From assembly GCF_006152115.1 (NCBI RefSeq), contig NZ_VDFU01000015.1, forward strand, positions 58,813-122,812: a DNA stretch of 64,000 nt. Direction: 5' to 3'. Below, piece by piece: positions 16,446 through 26,154 of this stretch. Position numbers and translations under genes: made by a program. Under the pieces are notes generated by a model. The model made no database searches. It worked only from the letters and a program-made list of their open reading frames with translations, and had not been told where the DNA came from. The stretch is from Rubellimicrobium rubrum. GTDB taxonomy: Bacteria > Pseudomonadota > Alphaproteobacteria > Rhodobacterales > Rhodobacteraceae. Numbering within the stretch: position 1 is the first letter of the stretch; each line of letters begins with the position of its first letter.

Positions 16446-17354
16446 ATGAACGACGGCGCCTTGCGGCCTGCCCGGATCGACCCGGGAAATCCGTCCTTCG
16501 ACGAGGCCCTGGCCGACGCCCGCGCCTTGGTCGACGCCGAACTCCGCCGAGCCCTGGCCGGCGAGGCCGGGCCGATTGCCCAGGCGATGCTGTATGCCTG
16601 CAAGGGCGGAAAGGGGCTTCGCGGGTTCCTGGTCCTGGAGGGCGCGCGGCTTCATGGCCTGACCAAGGTGCAGGCCGCGCCGGTCGTGGCCGCCATCGAG
16701 GCGTTGCACGCCTACTCGCTGATCCATGACGATCTGCCCTGCATGGACGACGACGACCTGCGCCGTGGCCGCCCAACGGTCCACCGGGCCTGGGACGAGG
16801 CGACGGCCGTGCTGGCGGGCGATGCGCTCCAGTCTCTGGCTTTCGAGCTGGTCTGCCGAGCCACGATCCCCGCCGAGGCGCGGGTGATGCTGGCACTGAC
16901 GCTGGCGCAAGCTTCCGGGGTGGCGGGCATGGTGGGCGGGCAGGCGCTCGACATCGCGGCCGAAACGGCGCCCGAGCCGCTCGGGTTGGATGAGGTCACC
17001 CGGCTGCAGGCGCGCAAGACCGGCGCGCTCATCACCTGGGCCGCGGCTGCGGGCGCGCGGATGGCCGGAGCCGACCCCGCGCCGCTCATTCGCTATGGCG
17101 ACGCCCTCGGCCTCGCCTTTCAGATCGCGGACGACATCCTCGATATCGAGGGTGACGCCGCCGAGGTCGGCAAGGCGACGGGCAAGGACGCCGGGGCCGG
17201 AAAGGCCACCTTTGTCGGGCTTCTCGGCCTTGAGGCTGCCAAGGCCCGCGCCAGATCGCTTGTCGAAGACGCCTGCGCGGCGCTCGACCCCTATGGAAAG
17301 GCGGCGGACACGCTGCGCGAGGCGGCTCGCTTCGTCACGTCCCGCCGAAAGTGA
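16446..17354 (+). CDS. ispA: farnesyl diphosphate synthase (short-chain polyprenyl synthase)
   Basis: 302 aa trans-prenyltransferase that condenses IPP with DMAPP and GPP. First aspartate-rich motif DDLPCMDDD and second DDILD are both intact; GGKGLR near 55-60 binds diphosphate. The residues before the first motif ([11 protein letters not shown]) fit a C15 product. ATG at 16446, seven bases after xseB; dxs follows after four bases. With dxs this supplies quinone, hopanoid and possibly carotenoid synthesis. Confidence 0.95.
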   Translation: MNDGALRPARIDPGNPSFDEALADARALVDAELRRALAGEAGPIAQAMLYACKGGKGLRGFLVLEGARLHGLTKVQAAPVVAAIEALHAYSLIHDDLPCMDDDDLRRGRPTVHRAWDEATAVLAGDALQSLAFELVCRATIPAEARVMLALTLAQASGVAGMVGGQALDIAAETAPEPLGLDEVTRLQARKTGALITWAAAAGARMAGADPAPLIRYGDALGLAFQIADDILDIEGDAAEVGKATGKDAGAGKATFVGLLGLEAAKARARSLVEDACAALDPYGKAADTLREAARFVTSRRK

Positions 17355-17358
17355 AGCC

Positions 17359-19299
17359 ATGACCGATCCCCATCGTCCACGAACGCCCCTGCTGGACAGG
17401 GTTCGCGACCCCCGCGACCTCAAGCGGCTCACCGATGCGCAGCTTCGTCAACTGGCCGACGAGTTGCGGGCCGAGACGATCTCGGCCGTGTCCGTCACCG
17501 GCGGGCACCTGGGCGCCGGGCTGGGCGTGGTAGAGTTGACTGTGGCGCTTCATGCGGTTTTCGACGCACCGCGCGATCGGATCGTCTGGGACGTGGGCCA
17601 TCAGGCCTATCCCCACAAAATCCTCACGGGGCGCCGCGACCGCATCCGCACGTTGCGCCAGAAGGACGGATTGTCGGGCTTTACCAAGCGGAGCGAATCG
17701 GTCTTCGACCCGTTCGGGGCGGCGCATTCCTCGACCTCGATCTCGGCGGCGCTGGGTTTTGCCGTGGCCCGCGACTTGGGGGCCGAGCCACCGGACCATG
17801 CCGGGCTTGGGGACTGCGTGGCGGTCATAGGCGACGGCTCGATCAGCGCCGGGCAGGCCTACGAGGCTCTGAACAACGCGGGCCATCTGGGCACGCGGAT
17901 GTTCGTCATCCTCAACGACAACGAGATGTCGATTGCTCCGCCCGTAGGGGCGATGTCGGCTTATCTCATGCGCCTGTACGCGGGCGCCCCGTTCCAGGAC
18001 CTGCGCGCCGCCGCCAAGGCCGCCGCCGACTTCCTGCCCGAGCCGCTGCGCGAGGGGGCGAAGCGGGCCAAGGACGCGCTCAAGCACCTCGCGGTGGGAC
18101 ACGGGACGCTTTTTGACGAGCTTGGATTTTCCTATGTCGGACCGGTGGATGGTCACGACATGGAAAGCCTCTTGGGCGTCCTGCGCACCGTCAAGGCGCG
18201 GGCCACCGGGCCTGTCCTGATCCATGCCATCACCAAGAAGGGCAAGGGCTACGCCCCGGCCGAGGCTGCCCGCGACCGCGGCCATGGGGTGAACAAGTTC
18301 GACGTGGTCACCGGCGCACAGGCCAAGGTGCCCTCGAACGCGCCCGCCTACACCAGCGTCTTCGCCGATGCGTTGATCCGCTCTGCTGCCAAGGACCGTT
18401 CGATCGTCGCCGTCACGGCCGCGATGCCGGACGGGACGGGCCTGTCCAAGTTCATGGACCGCTTTGCCGACCGCTGCTTCGACGTGGGCATCGCCGAGCA
18501 GCATGCCGTGACCTTTGCCGCCGGGATGGCCGCCGGGGGCCTTCGTCCCTTCTGTGCGATCTACTCGACCTTCCTTCAGCGGGGCTACGACCAAGTCGTC
18601 CATGACGTGGCCATCCAGCGCCTTCCCGTGCGCTTCGCCATCGATCGCGCGGGCCTTGTCGGGGCGGACGGGGCGACCCATGCGGGGGCCTTCGACGTGG
18701 CGTTCCTGGCCAACCTTCCGGGTTTCGTCGTGATGGCTGCCGCCGACGAGGCGGAACTGGCCCGCATGGTCGTCACCGCCGCCGCCCATGACGACGGCCC
18801 GATCGCCTTTCGCTTCCCGCGCGGGGAAGGGGTGGGCGTGGAGATCAACTGGGAGGCCCCGCCGCTCGAGATCGGCCGGGGCCGTGTGGTCCGGACGGGG
18901 TCCGGCGTGGCCCTGCTGTCTTTCGGCACGCGCCTTCAGGAGGCGTTGAAGGCCGCCGAGGCTCTGGAAGCGCGCGGCATCGGCCCCACCGTGGCCGACG
19001 CCCGCTTCGCCAAGCCGCTCGACCGGGACCTGATCCTTGATCTCGCGCAGCGGCACGAGGTCCTGATCACCATCGAGGAGGGTGCTGTGGGAGGCTTCGG
19101 CTCCCAGGTCGCGCAACTCCTAGCGGAGGAGGGCGTCTTCGACCGGGGCCTTCGGTTCCGCTCCATGACACTGCCCGACACCTTCATCGACCACGCCTCT
19201 CCCCGCGATATGTACGCAGCAGCGGGGCTGAACAGCGAGGACATCGAGCGCAAGGTGCTGGAGGTGCTGGGCGCGCAGGTGTTGGGGAAGCGGGCCTGA
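17359..19299 (+). CDS. dxs: 1-deoxy-D-xylulose-5-phosphate synthase
   Basis: 646 aa thiamine-diphosphate enzyme making DXP from pyruvate and glyceraldehyde 3-phosphate, the first step of the MEP pathway. [17 protein letters not shown] at about 48-64, [33 protein letters not shown] (ThDP motif), and [14 protein letters not shown] with the catalytic glutamate are all present. Length and order of transketolase domains are standard. Start ATG at 17359 lies four bases after ispA. Confidence 0.97.
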   Translation: MTDPHRPRTPLLDRVRDPRDLKRLTDAQLRQLADELRAETISAVSVTGGHLGAGLGVVELTVALHAVFDAPRDRIVWDVGHQAYPHKILTGRRDRIRTLRQKDGLSGFTKRSESVFDPFGAAHSSTSISAALGFAVARDLGAEPPDHAGLGDCVAVIGDGSISAGQAYEALNNAGHLGTRMFVILNDNEMSIAPPVGAMSAYLMRLYAGAPFQDLRAAAKAAADFLPEPLREGAKRAKDALKHLAVGHGTLFDELGFSYVGPVDGHDMESLLGVLRTVKARATGPVLIHAITKKGKGYAPAEAARDRGHGVNKFDVVTGAQAKVPSNAPAYTSVFADALIRSAAKDRSIVAVTAAMPDGTGLSKFMDRFADRCFDVGIAEQHAVTFAAGMAAGGLRPFCAIYSTFLQRGYDQVVHDVAIQRLPVRFAIDRAGLVGADGATHAGAFDVAFLANLPGFVVMAAADEAELARMVVTAAAHDDGPIAFRFPRGEGVGVEINWEAPPLEIGRGRVVRTGSGVALLSFGTRLQEALKAAEALEARGIGPTVADARFAKPLDRDLILDLAQRHEVLITIEEGAVGGFGSQVAQLLAEEGVFDRGLRFRSMTLPDTFIDHASPRDMYAAAGLNSEDIERKVLEVLGAQVLGKRA

Positions 19300-19304
19300 G
19301 GGAA

Positions 19305-20093
19305 CTACCGTTCCAGCCGCCCTTCGATCGCCGCTAGCCGGCGCAGCACCTCCTCCTCGAAGCCGTTCTCCTTGCGCTCGGCTTCGGCGGCTTCCTGCAT
19401 GGCATTCACGACCAGGCCCACGAGCAGGTTCAGCACCCCAAAGCCCGTCACCACCATGAACGGCACGAAAAAGGCCCAGGCGTAGGGGTGCGTTTCCATG
19501 GCCGGACCAAGGATCTCGCCCATCCAGCCGTCGAAGGTCATGAGCTGGAAAAGCGTGAGGGCCGAAGCTCCGAGATGACCGAACTGGTCGGGGTGCGCGG
19601 TTCCGAACAGCTTGGTCGCCATCACCGCGCCCACGTAGAACACGATGCCGAGGAGCAGCGCCACCGACCCCATGCCTGGAAGCGCCCGCACCAGCCCTTC
19701 GACCACCCGGCGCAAGGCCGGGGCCATGGAGATGACTCGCAGGACGCGCAGGACGCGCAGCGCCCGCAGGACCGACGAGCCCTCTCCGACCGGGGCGAAC
19801 GAGAGGCTTACCACCATCAGGTCGAAGACGTTCCAAGCCGAACGGAAGAACCGCCCGCCGAGCGCATAAAGCTTGAGGCCGATTTCGGCCACGAAGACCG
19901 CGAGGCAGGCCGCATCCAGAAGCAGGACCAGCGGCCCCCAAGTCGCCATCACTTGGGCCGAGGTTTCGAGCCCAAGCAGGGCGGCATTGAACAGGATGAC
20001 CCCGAGCAGAACGTTGCGAACGGCCGAGCTGTCGAGAAAGGCTGCAAGACGTTCGCGGTGCCAGGAAGGCAAGGGTCTGGCGAGATCGGTCAT
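19305..20093 (-). CDS. voltage-gated cation channel of the bacterial NaV/CaV type
   Basis: 262 aa single-repeat six-helix channel forming a homotetramer in the inner membrane. S4 carries arginines at every third position (110, 113, 116, 119 in VLRALRVLRVLRV), so it is voltage-sensing. The pore sequence LFQLMTFDGWM (181-191) replaces the TLESW filter of NaChBac-type sodium channels: Asp188 for Glu and Gly189 for Ser. S6 spans about 207-232 and is followed by a charged coiled coil (236-262) as in other bacterial channels. Convergent with dxs, five bases apart. Ion preference is not certain; see findings. Confidence 0.88.
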   Translation of the reverse strand: MTDLARPLPSWHRERLAAFLDSSAVRNVLLGVILFNAALLGLETSAQVMATWGPLVLLLDAACLAVFVAEIGLKLYALGGRFFRSAWNVFDLMVVSLSFAPVGEGSSVLRALRVLRVLRVISMAPALRRVVEGLVRALPGMGSVALLLGIVFYVGAVMATKLFGTAHPDQFGHLGASALTLFQLMTFDGWMGEILGPAMETHPYAWAFFVPFMVVTGFGVLNLLVGLVVNAMQEAAEAERKENGFEEEVLRRLAAIEGRLER

Positions 20094-20152
20094 GACGGTC
20101 CTGCGAGCGACACCGTCCAGGCGAGAAGCGCCCGGACGGTGCCCGACCTATG

Positions 20153-21154
20153 TCACTCTGCTATCACAGCCTTGCCGTCGTGGCCGTCGTGATCCGTGCC
20201 CCGCGTCTTCCACAGCGAATAGGCGACGCCCGCGCCGAGGATGGCGAAGGTGATGCCCAGCGACCAGGCGGCGGGGAACTTTTCCCAACCCATGAGGTCC
20301 GCCACGAAGATCTTGGAGCCGATGAAGATCAGCAGCACCGACAGCGCATACTTGAGGTAGTGGAAGCGGTGAATAATCGCCGCCAGCGCAAAGTAGAGCG
20401 CCCGCAGGCCCAGGATCGCGAAGATGTTCGACGTGTAGACGATGAACGGGTCCGAGGTGATCGCGAACACCGCCGGCACCGAGTCCACGGCAAAGATGAC
20501 GTCGGCGATCTCGATCAGCACCAGCGCCAGGAACAGCGGGGTGGCGAAGCGGACGATCCGGCCCGAGGCATCAGGCTTCTTCACGAAGAAGTCCGAGCCG
20601 TGGAGTTCCTCGGTCACGTTCATCCGCCGCTTGAGGAACTTCAGGACCGGGTTGTTCGCGATGTCCATCTCCTTGTCGCCCACCAGCATCATCTTGACAC
20701 CGGTGAAGATCAGGAAGACCGCGAAGATGTAGAGGATCCAGGAGTACTGCGCGACCAGCGTGGCCCCCAAGCCGATCATGATGGCGCGCAGCAGGATCAC
20801 GCCCAGGATGCCCCAGAACAGCACGCGATGCTGGTACTGCCGGGGGATGGCGAAATAGCTGAAGATCATGGCGATGACGAAGACGTTGTCCATCGCCAGG
20901 GTCTTCTCGACCACGAAGGCGGTCAGGTAGAGCCCCGACGCTTCCGAACCCAGCTGCCACCAGACGAAGACGGCGAACAGCAGTCCCAGGCTGATGTACA
21001 TGGCCGAGAGCTTGAGAGACTCGGACACGCCGATCTCGTGATCGTCCTTGTGCAGAACGCCCAGGTCGAAGACCAGAAGCGTGATCACGATGGCAATGAA
21101 GGTCAGCCACATCCAGAGCGGCTTGCCCAACCAAAGAAGATAGAGGAATTCCAT
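20153..21154 (-). CDS. TerC/Alx-family membrane protein
   Basis: 333 aa integral membrane protein with about nine helices. The family signatures are the acidic transmembrane motifs EKTLAMDNVFVIAMIF (about 83-98) and ADVIFAVDSVPAVFAIT (about 203-219), both with the Asn/Asp pairs thought to bind a metal. Members such as Alx have been linked to manganese export and to tellurite resistance. The ATG at 21154 is preceded by an inverted-repeat leader of about 100 bases (21155-21260), suggesting control at RNA level. Confidence 0.9.
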   Translation of the reverse strand: MEFLYLLWLGKPLWMWLTFIAIVITLLVFDLGVLHKDDHEIGVSESLKLSAMYISLGLLFAVFVWWQLGSEASGLYLTAFVVEKTLAMDNVFVIAMIFSYFAIPRQYQHRVLFWGILGVILLRAIMIGLGATLVAQYSWILYIFAVFLIFTGVKMMLVGDKEMDIANNPVLKFLKRRMNVTEELHGSDFFVKKPDASGRIVRFATPLFLALVLIEIADVIFAVDSVPAVFAITSDPFIVYTSNIFAILGLRALYFALAAIIHRFHYLKYALSVLLIFIGSKIFVADLMGWEKFPAAWSLGITFAILGAGVAYSLWKTRGTDHDGHDGKAVIAE

Positions 21155-21260
21155 AGTGCGACCTCGCGTTTGCATCCACTGCGCACGGGGGGCAGGCGGA
21201 GAAAGGGCCAACACACCGAGCGCGCTCGATGCGGTCCGACATCACGACGCGAGGTCGTCA
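21155..21260 (-). promoter_or_regulatory. structured leader RNA upstream of terC
   Basis: Read on the - strand, CGACCTCGCGT (21257-21247) pairs perfectly with ACGCGAGGTCG (21169-21159), an 11-bp stem closing a 77-base loop and ending four bases before the ATG. Inside, GCATC and GATGC can extend the fold, and CGAGCGCGCTCG is self-complementary. A terC RNA motif has been described by comparative genomics in alphaproteobacteria at this position; I cannot confirm that this sequence fits its consensus. The yybP-ykoY (manganese) riboswitch core was looked for and not seen. Confidence 0.6.
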
Positions 21261-21351
21261 GAGGGGCCCGGTCCGCAGAGCCGAATATGGACAAGCTGAC
21301 GCAGGGTTCAACCCCCGAAGTGCGGATAGGATCACTGAACTGTGAAAGGTG

Positions 21352-22203
21352 TCACTCTCCGGCCGCGAGCAGGGCCCGGAGGCCACTGCGGTAATCCGGA
21401 TAGAACAGCCGCACGCCCAACTCGTTCTTGATACGATCGTTTCGGACGCGCTTGGACTCGGCATAGAAGCTGCGGGCCATGGGGGTCATCTCGGCGCTGG
21501 CGAAGTCCTGAGCCGGAGGAACCGGCCGCCCCAGCAACTCGGCCGCATGAGCGATCACGTCCTCCGGGGGCGCGGGGTCGTCGTCGCAGACGTTGTAGGC
21601 CGCGCCGGGGTCCGGTCGCGCGATGGAAGCCGCCAGGACTTGGGCGATGTCCTCCACATGGATGCGCGAGAACATCTGGTTGGGCTTGATGATCCGCCGC
21701 GCCGAGCCGTTGCGGACCTTCTCGAATGGCCCGCGGCCGGGGCCGTAGATGCCGGCCAGACGGAAGATGTGCAGCGGCAGTCCCGGGATGGCCTGCCATG
21801 CCGCCTCGGCCTCGACCCGCATCTGCCCGCGCCGGGTCGATGGGGTGAGCGCGCTGGATTCGTCCACCCAGTCCCCACCCCGATCGCCATAAACGCCCGT
21901 GGTAGAGAGATAGCCTGCCCAGTCGAAGCGATCGGCCCGTGCCGCAATGGCAGGTCCAACGGCGCGCAGCACCGGATCGCCCCCTTCATCCGGCGCCACG
22001 GAGGTGAGGACATGCGTCGCCCGATCCAAGAAGGGCTCCATGTCGGACCCGGGCCAGATCGCGCCCTCCACGCCTTCGGCCTCGATCTCGACCAGCTTGT
22101 CGGGGCTTCGCACCGTGCCGATCACCTGCCAGCCCTGCGGGAGCAGGAGGCGGGACAGGGCGCGAGCCGAATAGCCATGGCCGAAGGACAGGAGAGTAGG
22201 CAT
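21352..22203 (-). CDS. NAD-dependent epimerase/dehydratase-like protein (YeeZ type)
   Basis: 283 aa extended-SDR protein. LLSFGHGYSARAL (4-16) holds the GxGYxA nucleotide loop found in YeeZ-type proteins, GYLSTTGVYGDRGGDWVDE (near 102-120) matches the ST-GVYG motif with the catalytic Tyr, and FRLAGIYGPGRGP and FSRIHVEDIA are typical of the family. The usual YxxxK lysine is not evident, as in other YeeZ members. Function is unknown; often placed among stray housekeeping genes. ATG at 22203 is chosen over an upstream in-frame ATG because the sequence before it lacks similarity to a Rossmann start. Confidence 0.8.
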   Translation of the reverse strand: MPTLLSFGHGYSARALSRLLLPQGWQVIGTVRSPDKLVEIEAEGVEGAIWPGSDMEPFLDRATHVLTSVAPDEGGDPVLRAVGPAIAARADRFDWAGYLSTTGVYGDRGGDWVDESSALTPSTRRGQMRVEAEAAWQAIPGLPLHIFRLAGIYGPGRGPFEKVRNGSARRIIKPNQMFSRIHVEDIAQVLAASIARPDPGAAYNVCDDDPAPPEDVIAHAAELLGRPVPPAQDFASAEMTPMARSFYAESKRVRNDRIKNELGVRLFYPDYRSGLRALLAAGE

Positions 22204-22242
22204 GCCGGTGAGGATGGGACCTCGGACGCCGGGCTGCAAGGG

Positions 22243-22662
22243 TCAGGTCTGGCCCAGCGAGCCCTGGGTCAGCGGATCCGGCTCTCCGTCGTAAAAGGCA
22301 TCGAGGAGGGCGCTGAACTCGGGCGGGGCATCGGGCACGGCGGCAAAGAGCGTGGCGCAGGAGCGCAGCTTGGTCGCGTCGATGCCGCCCAGGACGGCCT
22401 CGGGTGGCTGCCCCTTGTGTCCGAGCATGGCGCGGGCGGCCTCCACCAGACGCGGGCCCAGGACCGGGTGGGCCAGATAGGCCCGAGCCTCCTCCAGGTC
22501 CGCAAGGCCATAGGCCTTGGCCGTGGAAGAGCGGCCCAGGGAGGCCAGTTGCGGAAAGATCCACCACATCCAGTGGCTGTCCTTGCGACCACGCCGAAGT
22601 TCGGCCAGCGCGGTGTCATAGGTCTGTTCCTGCGGGGCGAGAAAGCGGGACAGGTCGGGCAT
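22243..22662 (-). CDS. DUF1810-family protein
   Basis: 139 aa cytosolic protein of the DUF1810 family, recognised by GRKDSHWMWWIFPQLASLG (about 26-44) and the following SSTAKAYGL; the C-terminal half has KLRSCATLF and FYDGEPDP, also typical. The function is unknown; the fold has been compared with NADAR-type nucleotide enzymes, which I cannot check here. Forty bases downstream lies the YeeZ-like gene on the same strand, so the two may be co-transcribed. Confidence 0.85.
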   Translation of the reverse strand: MPDLSRFLAPQEQTYDTALAELRRGRKDSHWMWWIFPQLASLGRSSTAKAYGLADLEEARAYLAHPVLGPRLVEAARAMLGHKGQPPEAVLGGIDATKLRSCATLFAAVPDAPPEFSALLDAFYDGEPDPLTQGSLGQT

Positions 22663-22755
22663 CGGGCATCCTCAGGCCGTGTGCGGGACAGGTAGGGTAG
22701 GGCGCCCCCGCTCCCAGGGGCTTGCGCCGGGGCGTTTGGCGGGGCCAAATGGGTC

Positions 22756-24558
22756 ATGCAAGACCCCATCCTGAAGACCTGGGCCGACTGCGCCCCCCAC
22801 CTTGTCGCCGTGGCCGCAGGCCGCGCGCCTGCCGATCTCGTCATCCGGGGCGGCACGCTGGTGAACGTCCAAAGCCGCGAGGTTCTTCCCGGCTGGCAGG
22901 TTGCCATCGCGGAGGGCCGCTTCGCCTATGTCGGCCCCGACGCGAGCCATTGCATCGGCAAGGGCACCGAGGTCGTGGAAGCGCAGGGCCGCTACCTGAT
23001 CCCCGGCCTTTGCGACGGCCACATGCACATCGAGTCCGGGATGCTGACCCCGGCCGAGTTCGCCGCCGCCGTGATCCCCCACGGCACCACAACCATGTTC
23101 GCCGACCCACACGAGATCGCCAACGTCCTGGGCCTGCCCGGCGTCCGCATGATGCACGACGAGGCCCTGATGCAGCCCGTCAGCATCTTCACACAGATGC
23201 CCTCCTGCGCCCCCTCCGCGCCGGGCTTGGAGACCACCGGCTTCGAGATCACGGCCGAAGACGTGGAGGCGGCCATGGCCTGGCCTGGCATCATCGGCCT
23301 GGGCGAGATGATGAACTATCCGGGCGTCGTGAACGGCGACCCGCAGATGCTGGCCGAGATGGCGGCCACCATGCGCGCCGGCAAGACGGTAGGGGGGCAC
23401 TACGCCTCGCCCGACCGGGGGATCCCGTTTCACGCCTATGTCGCGGGCGGCGCGGCGGACGACCATGAGGGGACGCACGAATCCGACGCCATCGCGCGCG
23501 TCCGGCAGGGAATGCGCTCCATGCTGCGCCTGGGCTCCGCGTGGTACGACGTCGAAAGCCAGATCACCGCGATCACCGAAAAGGGTCTCGACCCGCGCAA
23601 CTTCGTCCTTTGCACCGATGACTGCCATTCCGGGACGCTCGTGAACGACGGCCACATGGACCGCGTCGTCCGCCATGCCATCGCCTGCGGCTGCGATCCG
23701 GTGATCGCCTTGCAGATGGCGACGATCAACACGGCGACCCATTTCGGGCTGGAGCGCGAGCTGGGCTCTGTTGCCCCGGGCCGTCGCGCCGACCTGATCC
23801 TCACCTCCGACCTCCGCGATTTGCCCATCGAAGTCGTGTTCGCCCGTGGCCGCCGCGTGGCCGAGGGTGGTCGCCTCCTTGTCACATGCCCGCATTACGA
23901 CTGGCCCGAGGCGGCGCGGAAGACGGTGCGCCTGGGCAAGCGATTGGAGGCTGCGGACTTCGCCGTTCCCGCCCCCGACAGCCGGGAGGTGGTGCGGGTG
24001 AAGGTCATCGGAGTCGTCGAAAATCAGGCCCCCACCAAGGCGCTGTCCGCCGATCTCCCCGTCCGGGACGGGGTCGTGGAGCCCCAGGGCCCCGTTGCCC
24101 ATATTGCGCTGGTGGAACGTCACCGGGCGACAGGCGGTGTGACCAACGCCTTTGTCCAGGGATTCGGTTACGGGCCGGGCATGGCGGTGGCCTCCACGGT
24201 CGCGCATGACAGCCATCACATGATCGTCGTGGGCACCGACCGCGCGATGATGGCGCGGGCCGCCAACCGGCTGGCCGAGGTCGGCGGCGGCGTCGCGGTC
24301 TGGAAGGACGGGGAGGAGATCGCCTTCGTGCCGCTGCCCATCGCGGGCCTGATGTCCGATGCCCCGGCGCACGAGGTCGCGGCCAAGGCGCAGCGGCTGG
24401 TGGAGGCGATGGTCGAATGTGGCTGCCGCCTTAACAACGCCTACATGCAGCATTCGCTCCTCGCGCTGGTGGTGATCCCCGAGCTTCGTCTGTCCGACAA
24501 GGGTCTCGTGGATGTCCGGCGCTTCGAGGTCGTCAGCTTGTTCGAGGGGAACGCATGA
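22756..24558 (+). CDS. ade: adenine deaminase
   Basis: 600 aa amidohydrolase converting adenine to hypoxanthine and ammonia. GLCDGHMHIESGM (near 95-107) carries the metal-binding histidines, VIPHGTTTMFADPHEIANV follows, GLGEMMNYPGV and TDDCHSGTL are typical of the ADE family, and the C-terminal domain (about 400-600) has NNAYMQHS. The last four bases overlap the amn start, so the two purine genes are coupled. The amino terminus is a short extension typical of proteobacterial Ade. Confidence 0.93.
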   Translation: MQDPILKTWADCAPHLVAVAAGRAPADLVIRGGTLVNVQSREVLPGWQVAIAEGRFAYVGPDASHCIGKGTEVVEAQGRYLIPGLCDGHMHIESGMLTPAEFAAAVIPHGTTTMFADPHEIANVLGLPGVRMMHDEALMQPVSIFTQMPSCAPSAPGLETTGFEITAEDVEAAMAWPGIIGLGEMMNYPGVVNGDPQMLAEMAATMRAGKTVGGHYASPDRGIPFHAYVAGGAADDHEGTHESDAIARVRQGMRSMLRLGSAWYDVESQITAITEKGLDPRNFVLCTDDCHSGTLVNDGHMDRVVRHAIACGCDPVIALQMATINTATHFGLERELGSVAPGRRADLILTSDLRDLPIEVVFARGRRVAEGGRLLVTCPHYDWPEAARKTVRLGKRLEAADFAVPAPDSREVVRVKVIGVVENQAPTKALSADLPVRDGVVEPQGPVAHIALVERHRATGGVTNAFVQGFGYGPGMAVASTVAHDSHHMIVVGTDRAMMARAANRLAEVGGGVAVWKDGEEIAFVPLPIAGLMSDAPAHEVAAKAQRLVEAMVECGCRLNNAYMQHSLLALVVIPELRLSDKGLVDVRRFEVVSLFEGNA

Positions 24559-26042
24559 ACGCCCAGAATCCCGACACCATCCCCTTCGACATGCCGGTCC
24601 TAGCCGCCCCGCAGGCCTTTGACGATGCGGCGGCGGCCGTGGCTCGGCTGATCGAAATCCATGACGCCTCCACGGCCTTCCTGTGCGACCGCTTCGCCCA
24701 CGCCCTGCGCCACGGCCGTCCCGACCGGCCCGTGCGCGCCTTCTACCCAGAGGTCCGGCTCTCCACTTCGAGCTTCGCGCAGGCCGATTCGCGACTTTCG
24801 TTCGGGCATGTCGCCGCTCCGGGCACCTACTCCACGACCGTGACTCGCCCCCGGCTCTTTGCCGCCTACCTGGAACAGCAGATCGCACTTCTGATCCGCA
24901 ACCACGGGGTGCGGGTCGTCGTAGGGCCGTCGCGGACGCCGATCCCCGTCCATTTCGCTGTGGCCGGCGACGCCCGCCTCGCCGTGCCGCAGGAAGGCGC
25001 TCTGGACTTTCCGCTGCGCGACGTCTTCGACGTTCCGGACCTTGCCACGATGAACGACGACATCGTCAACGGCGACGGGTTCCATTACCCGGACGGCTCC
25101 ATCCCGCTCGCGCCCTTCACCGCGCAGCGGGTGGATTATTCCCTGGCGCGGCTGGCGCATTACACGGCGACGGACCCCGACCACTTCCAGAACCACGTCC
25201 TGTTCACGAACTACCAGTTCTACGTCGAGGAGTTCGAGGCCTACGCCCGCCAGCAACTCGCCCATCCCGAGAGCGGCTACACGGCCTTCGTGGGGCCCGG
25301 GAACGCCGTCATCACCGAAGCCGAGGCGCATCTTCCGGTGCCCGGCAAGATGCCGCAGATGCCGACCTACCACCTGAAGCGAGCGGACGCCCAGGGCATC
25401 ACCTTGGTGAACATCGGCGTGGGGCCATCCAACGCCAAGACCGCGACCGACCACATCGCCGTGCTGCGCCCGCACGCCTGGCTGATGGTCGGGCACTGCG
25501 CGGGGCTGCGGAACAGCCAGCGGCTGGGCGACTTCGTCCTGGCCCACGCCTATCTGCGCGAAGACCACGTCCTTGACGACGACCTGCCCATCTGGGTGCC
25601 CATTCCCGCCCTGGCCGAAATCCAGATCGCGCTGGAGGAGGCCGTGGAGGAGGTCACCGGCCTCGATGGCTATGAGCTCAAGCGCATCATGCGGACCGGG
25701 ACGGTCGCCACCATCGACAATCGCAACTGGGAACTGCGCGACCAGTCCGGGCCGGTGGCGCGGCTGTCGCAGTCCCGCGCCGTCGCGCTCGATATGGAAT
25801 CGGCCACCATCGCGGCCAATGGCTTCCGATTCCGCGTGCCGTACGGGACGCTTCTGTGCGTGTCCGACAAGCCCTTGCACGGAGAGCTGAAACTGCCTGG
25901 CATGGCATCGGATTTCTACCGGACCCAGGTCGCGCGGCACCTCATGATCGGCATCCGAGCCATGGAGCGCCTGCGCGAGGAACCGCTTGAACGCATCCAC
26001 AGCCGCAAATTGCGTAGCTTCATGGAGACGGCTTTTTTGTGA
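24555..26042 (+). CDS. amn: AMP nucleosidase
   Basis: 495 aa enzyme splitting AMP into adenine and ribose 5-phosphate. An N-terminal regulatory domain (about 1-180) precedes the nucleoside-phosphorylase-like domain, where HLKRADAQGITLVNIGVGPSNAKTATDHIAVLRPHAWLMVGHCAGL and VALDMESATIAANGFRFRVPYGTLLCVSDKPLHGE are characteristic parts (the second containing the MES triad of the family). Its adenine product is the substrate of the preceding gene, giving AMP to hypoxanthine in two steps. Start ATG overlaps the ade stop. Confidence 0.93.
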   Translation: MNAQNPDTIPFDMPVLAAPQAFDDAAAAVARLIEIHDASTAFLCDRFAHALRHGRPDRPVRAFYPEVRLSTSSFAQADSRLSFGHVAAPGTYSTTVTRPRLFAAYLEQQIALLIRNHGVRVVVGPSRTPIPVHFAVAGDARLAVPQEGALDFPLRDVFDVPDLATMNDDIVNGDGFHYPDGSIPLAPFTAQRVDYSLARLAHYTATDPDHFQNHVLFTNYQFYVEEFEAYARQQLAHPESGYTAFVGPGNAVITEAEAHLPVPGKMPQMPTYHLKRADAQGITLVNIGVGPSNAKTATDHIAVLRPHAWLMVGHCAGLRNSQRLGDFVLAHAYLREDHVLDDDLPIWVPIPALAEIQIALEEAVEEVTGLDGYELKRIMRTGTVATIDNRNWELRDQSGPVARLSQSRAVALDMESATIAANGFRFRVPYGTLLCVSDKPLHGELKLPGMASDFYRTQVARHLMIGIRAMERLREEPLERIHSRKLRSFMETAFL

Positions 26043-26154
26043 ATCGCGCCATTTCCTGAGGAAAGCTCGCTTTTCGCTGGACAAGCGAAACGAATGATTG
26101 TGCAGCATGGGGGTTGAGAGGCCCTGCGGGGCGAGCAAACCAGGAGAGTTCACG

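Noticed and set aside
21155..21260. yybP-ykoY manganese riboswitch in the terC leader
   Set aside because: The conserved core sequences of that riboswitch could not be found; only the location matches.
22672..24888. 738-residue - strand frame through ade
   Set aside because: Shadow of a GC-rich gene; repetitive composition (G, R, H, V) and no family resemblance.
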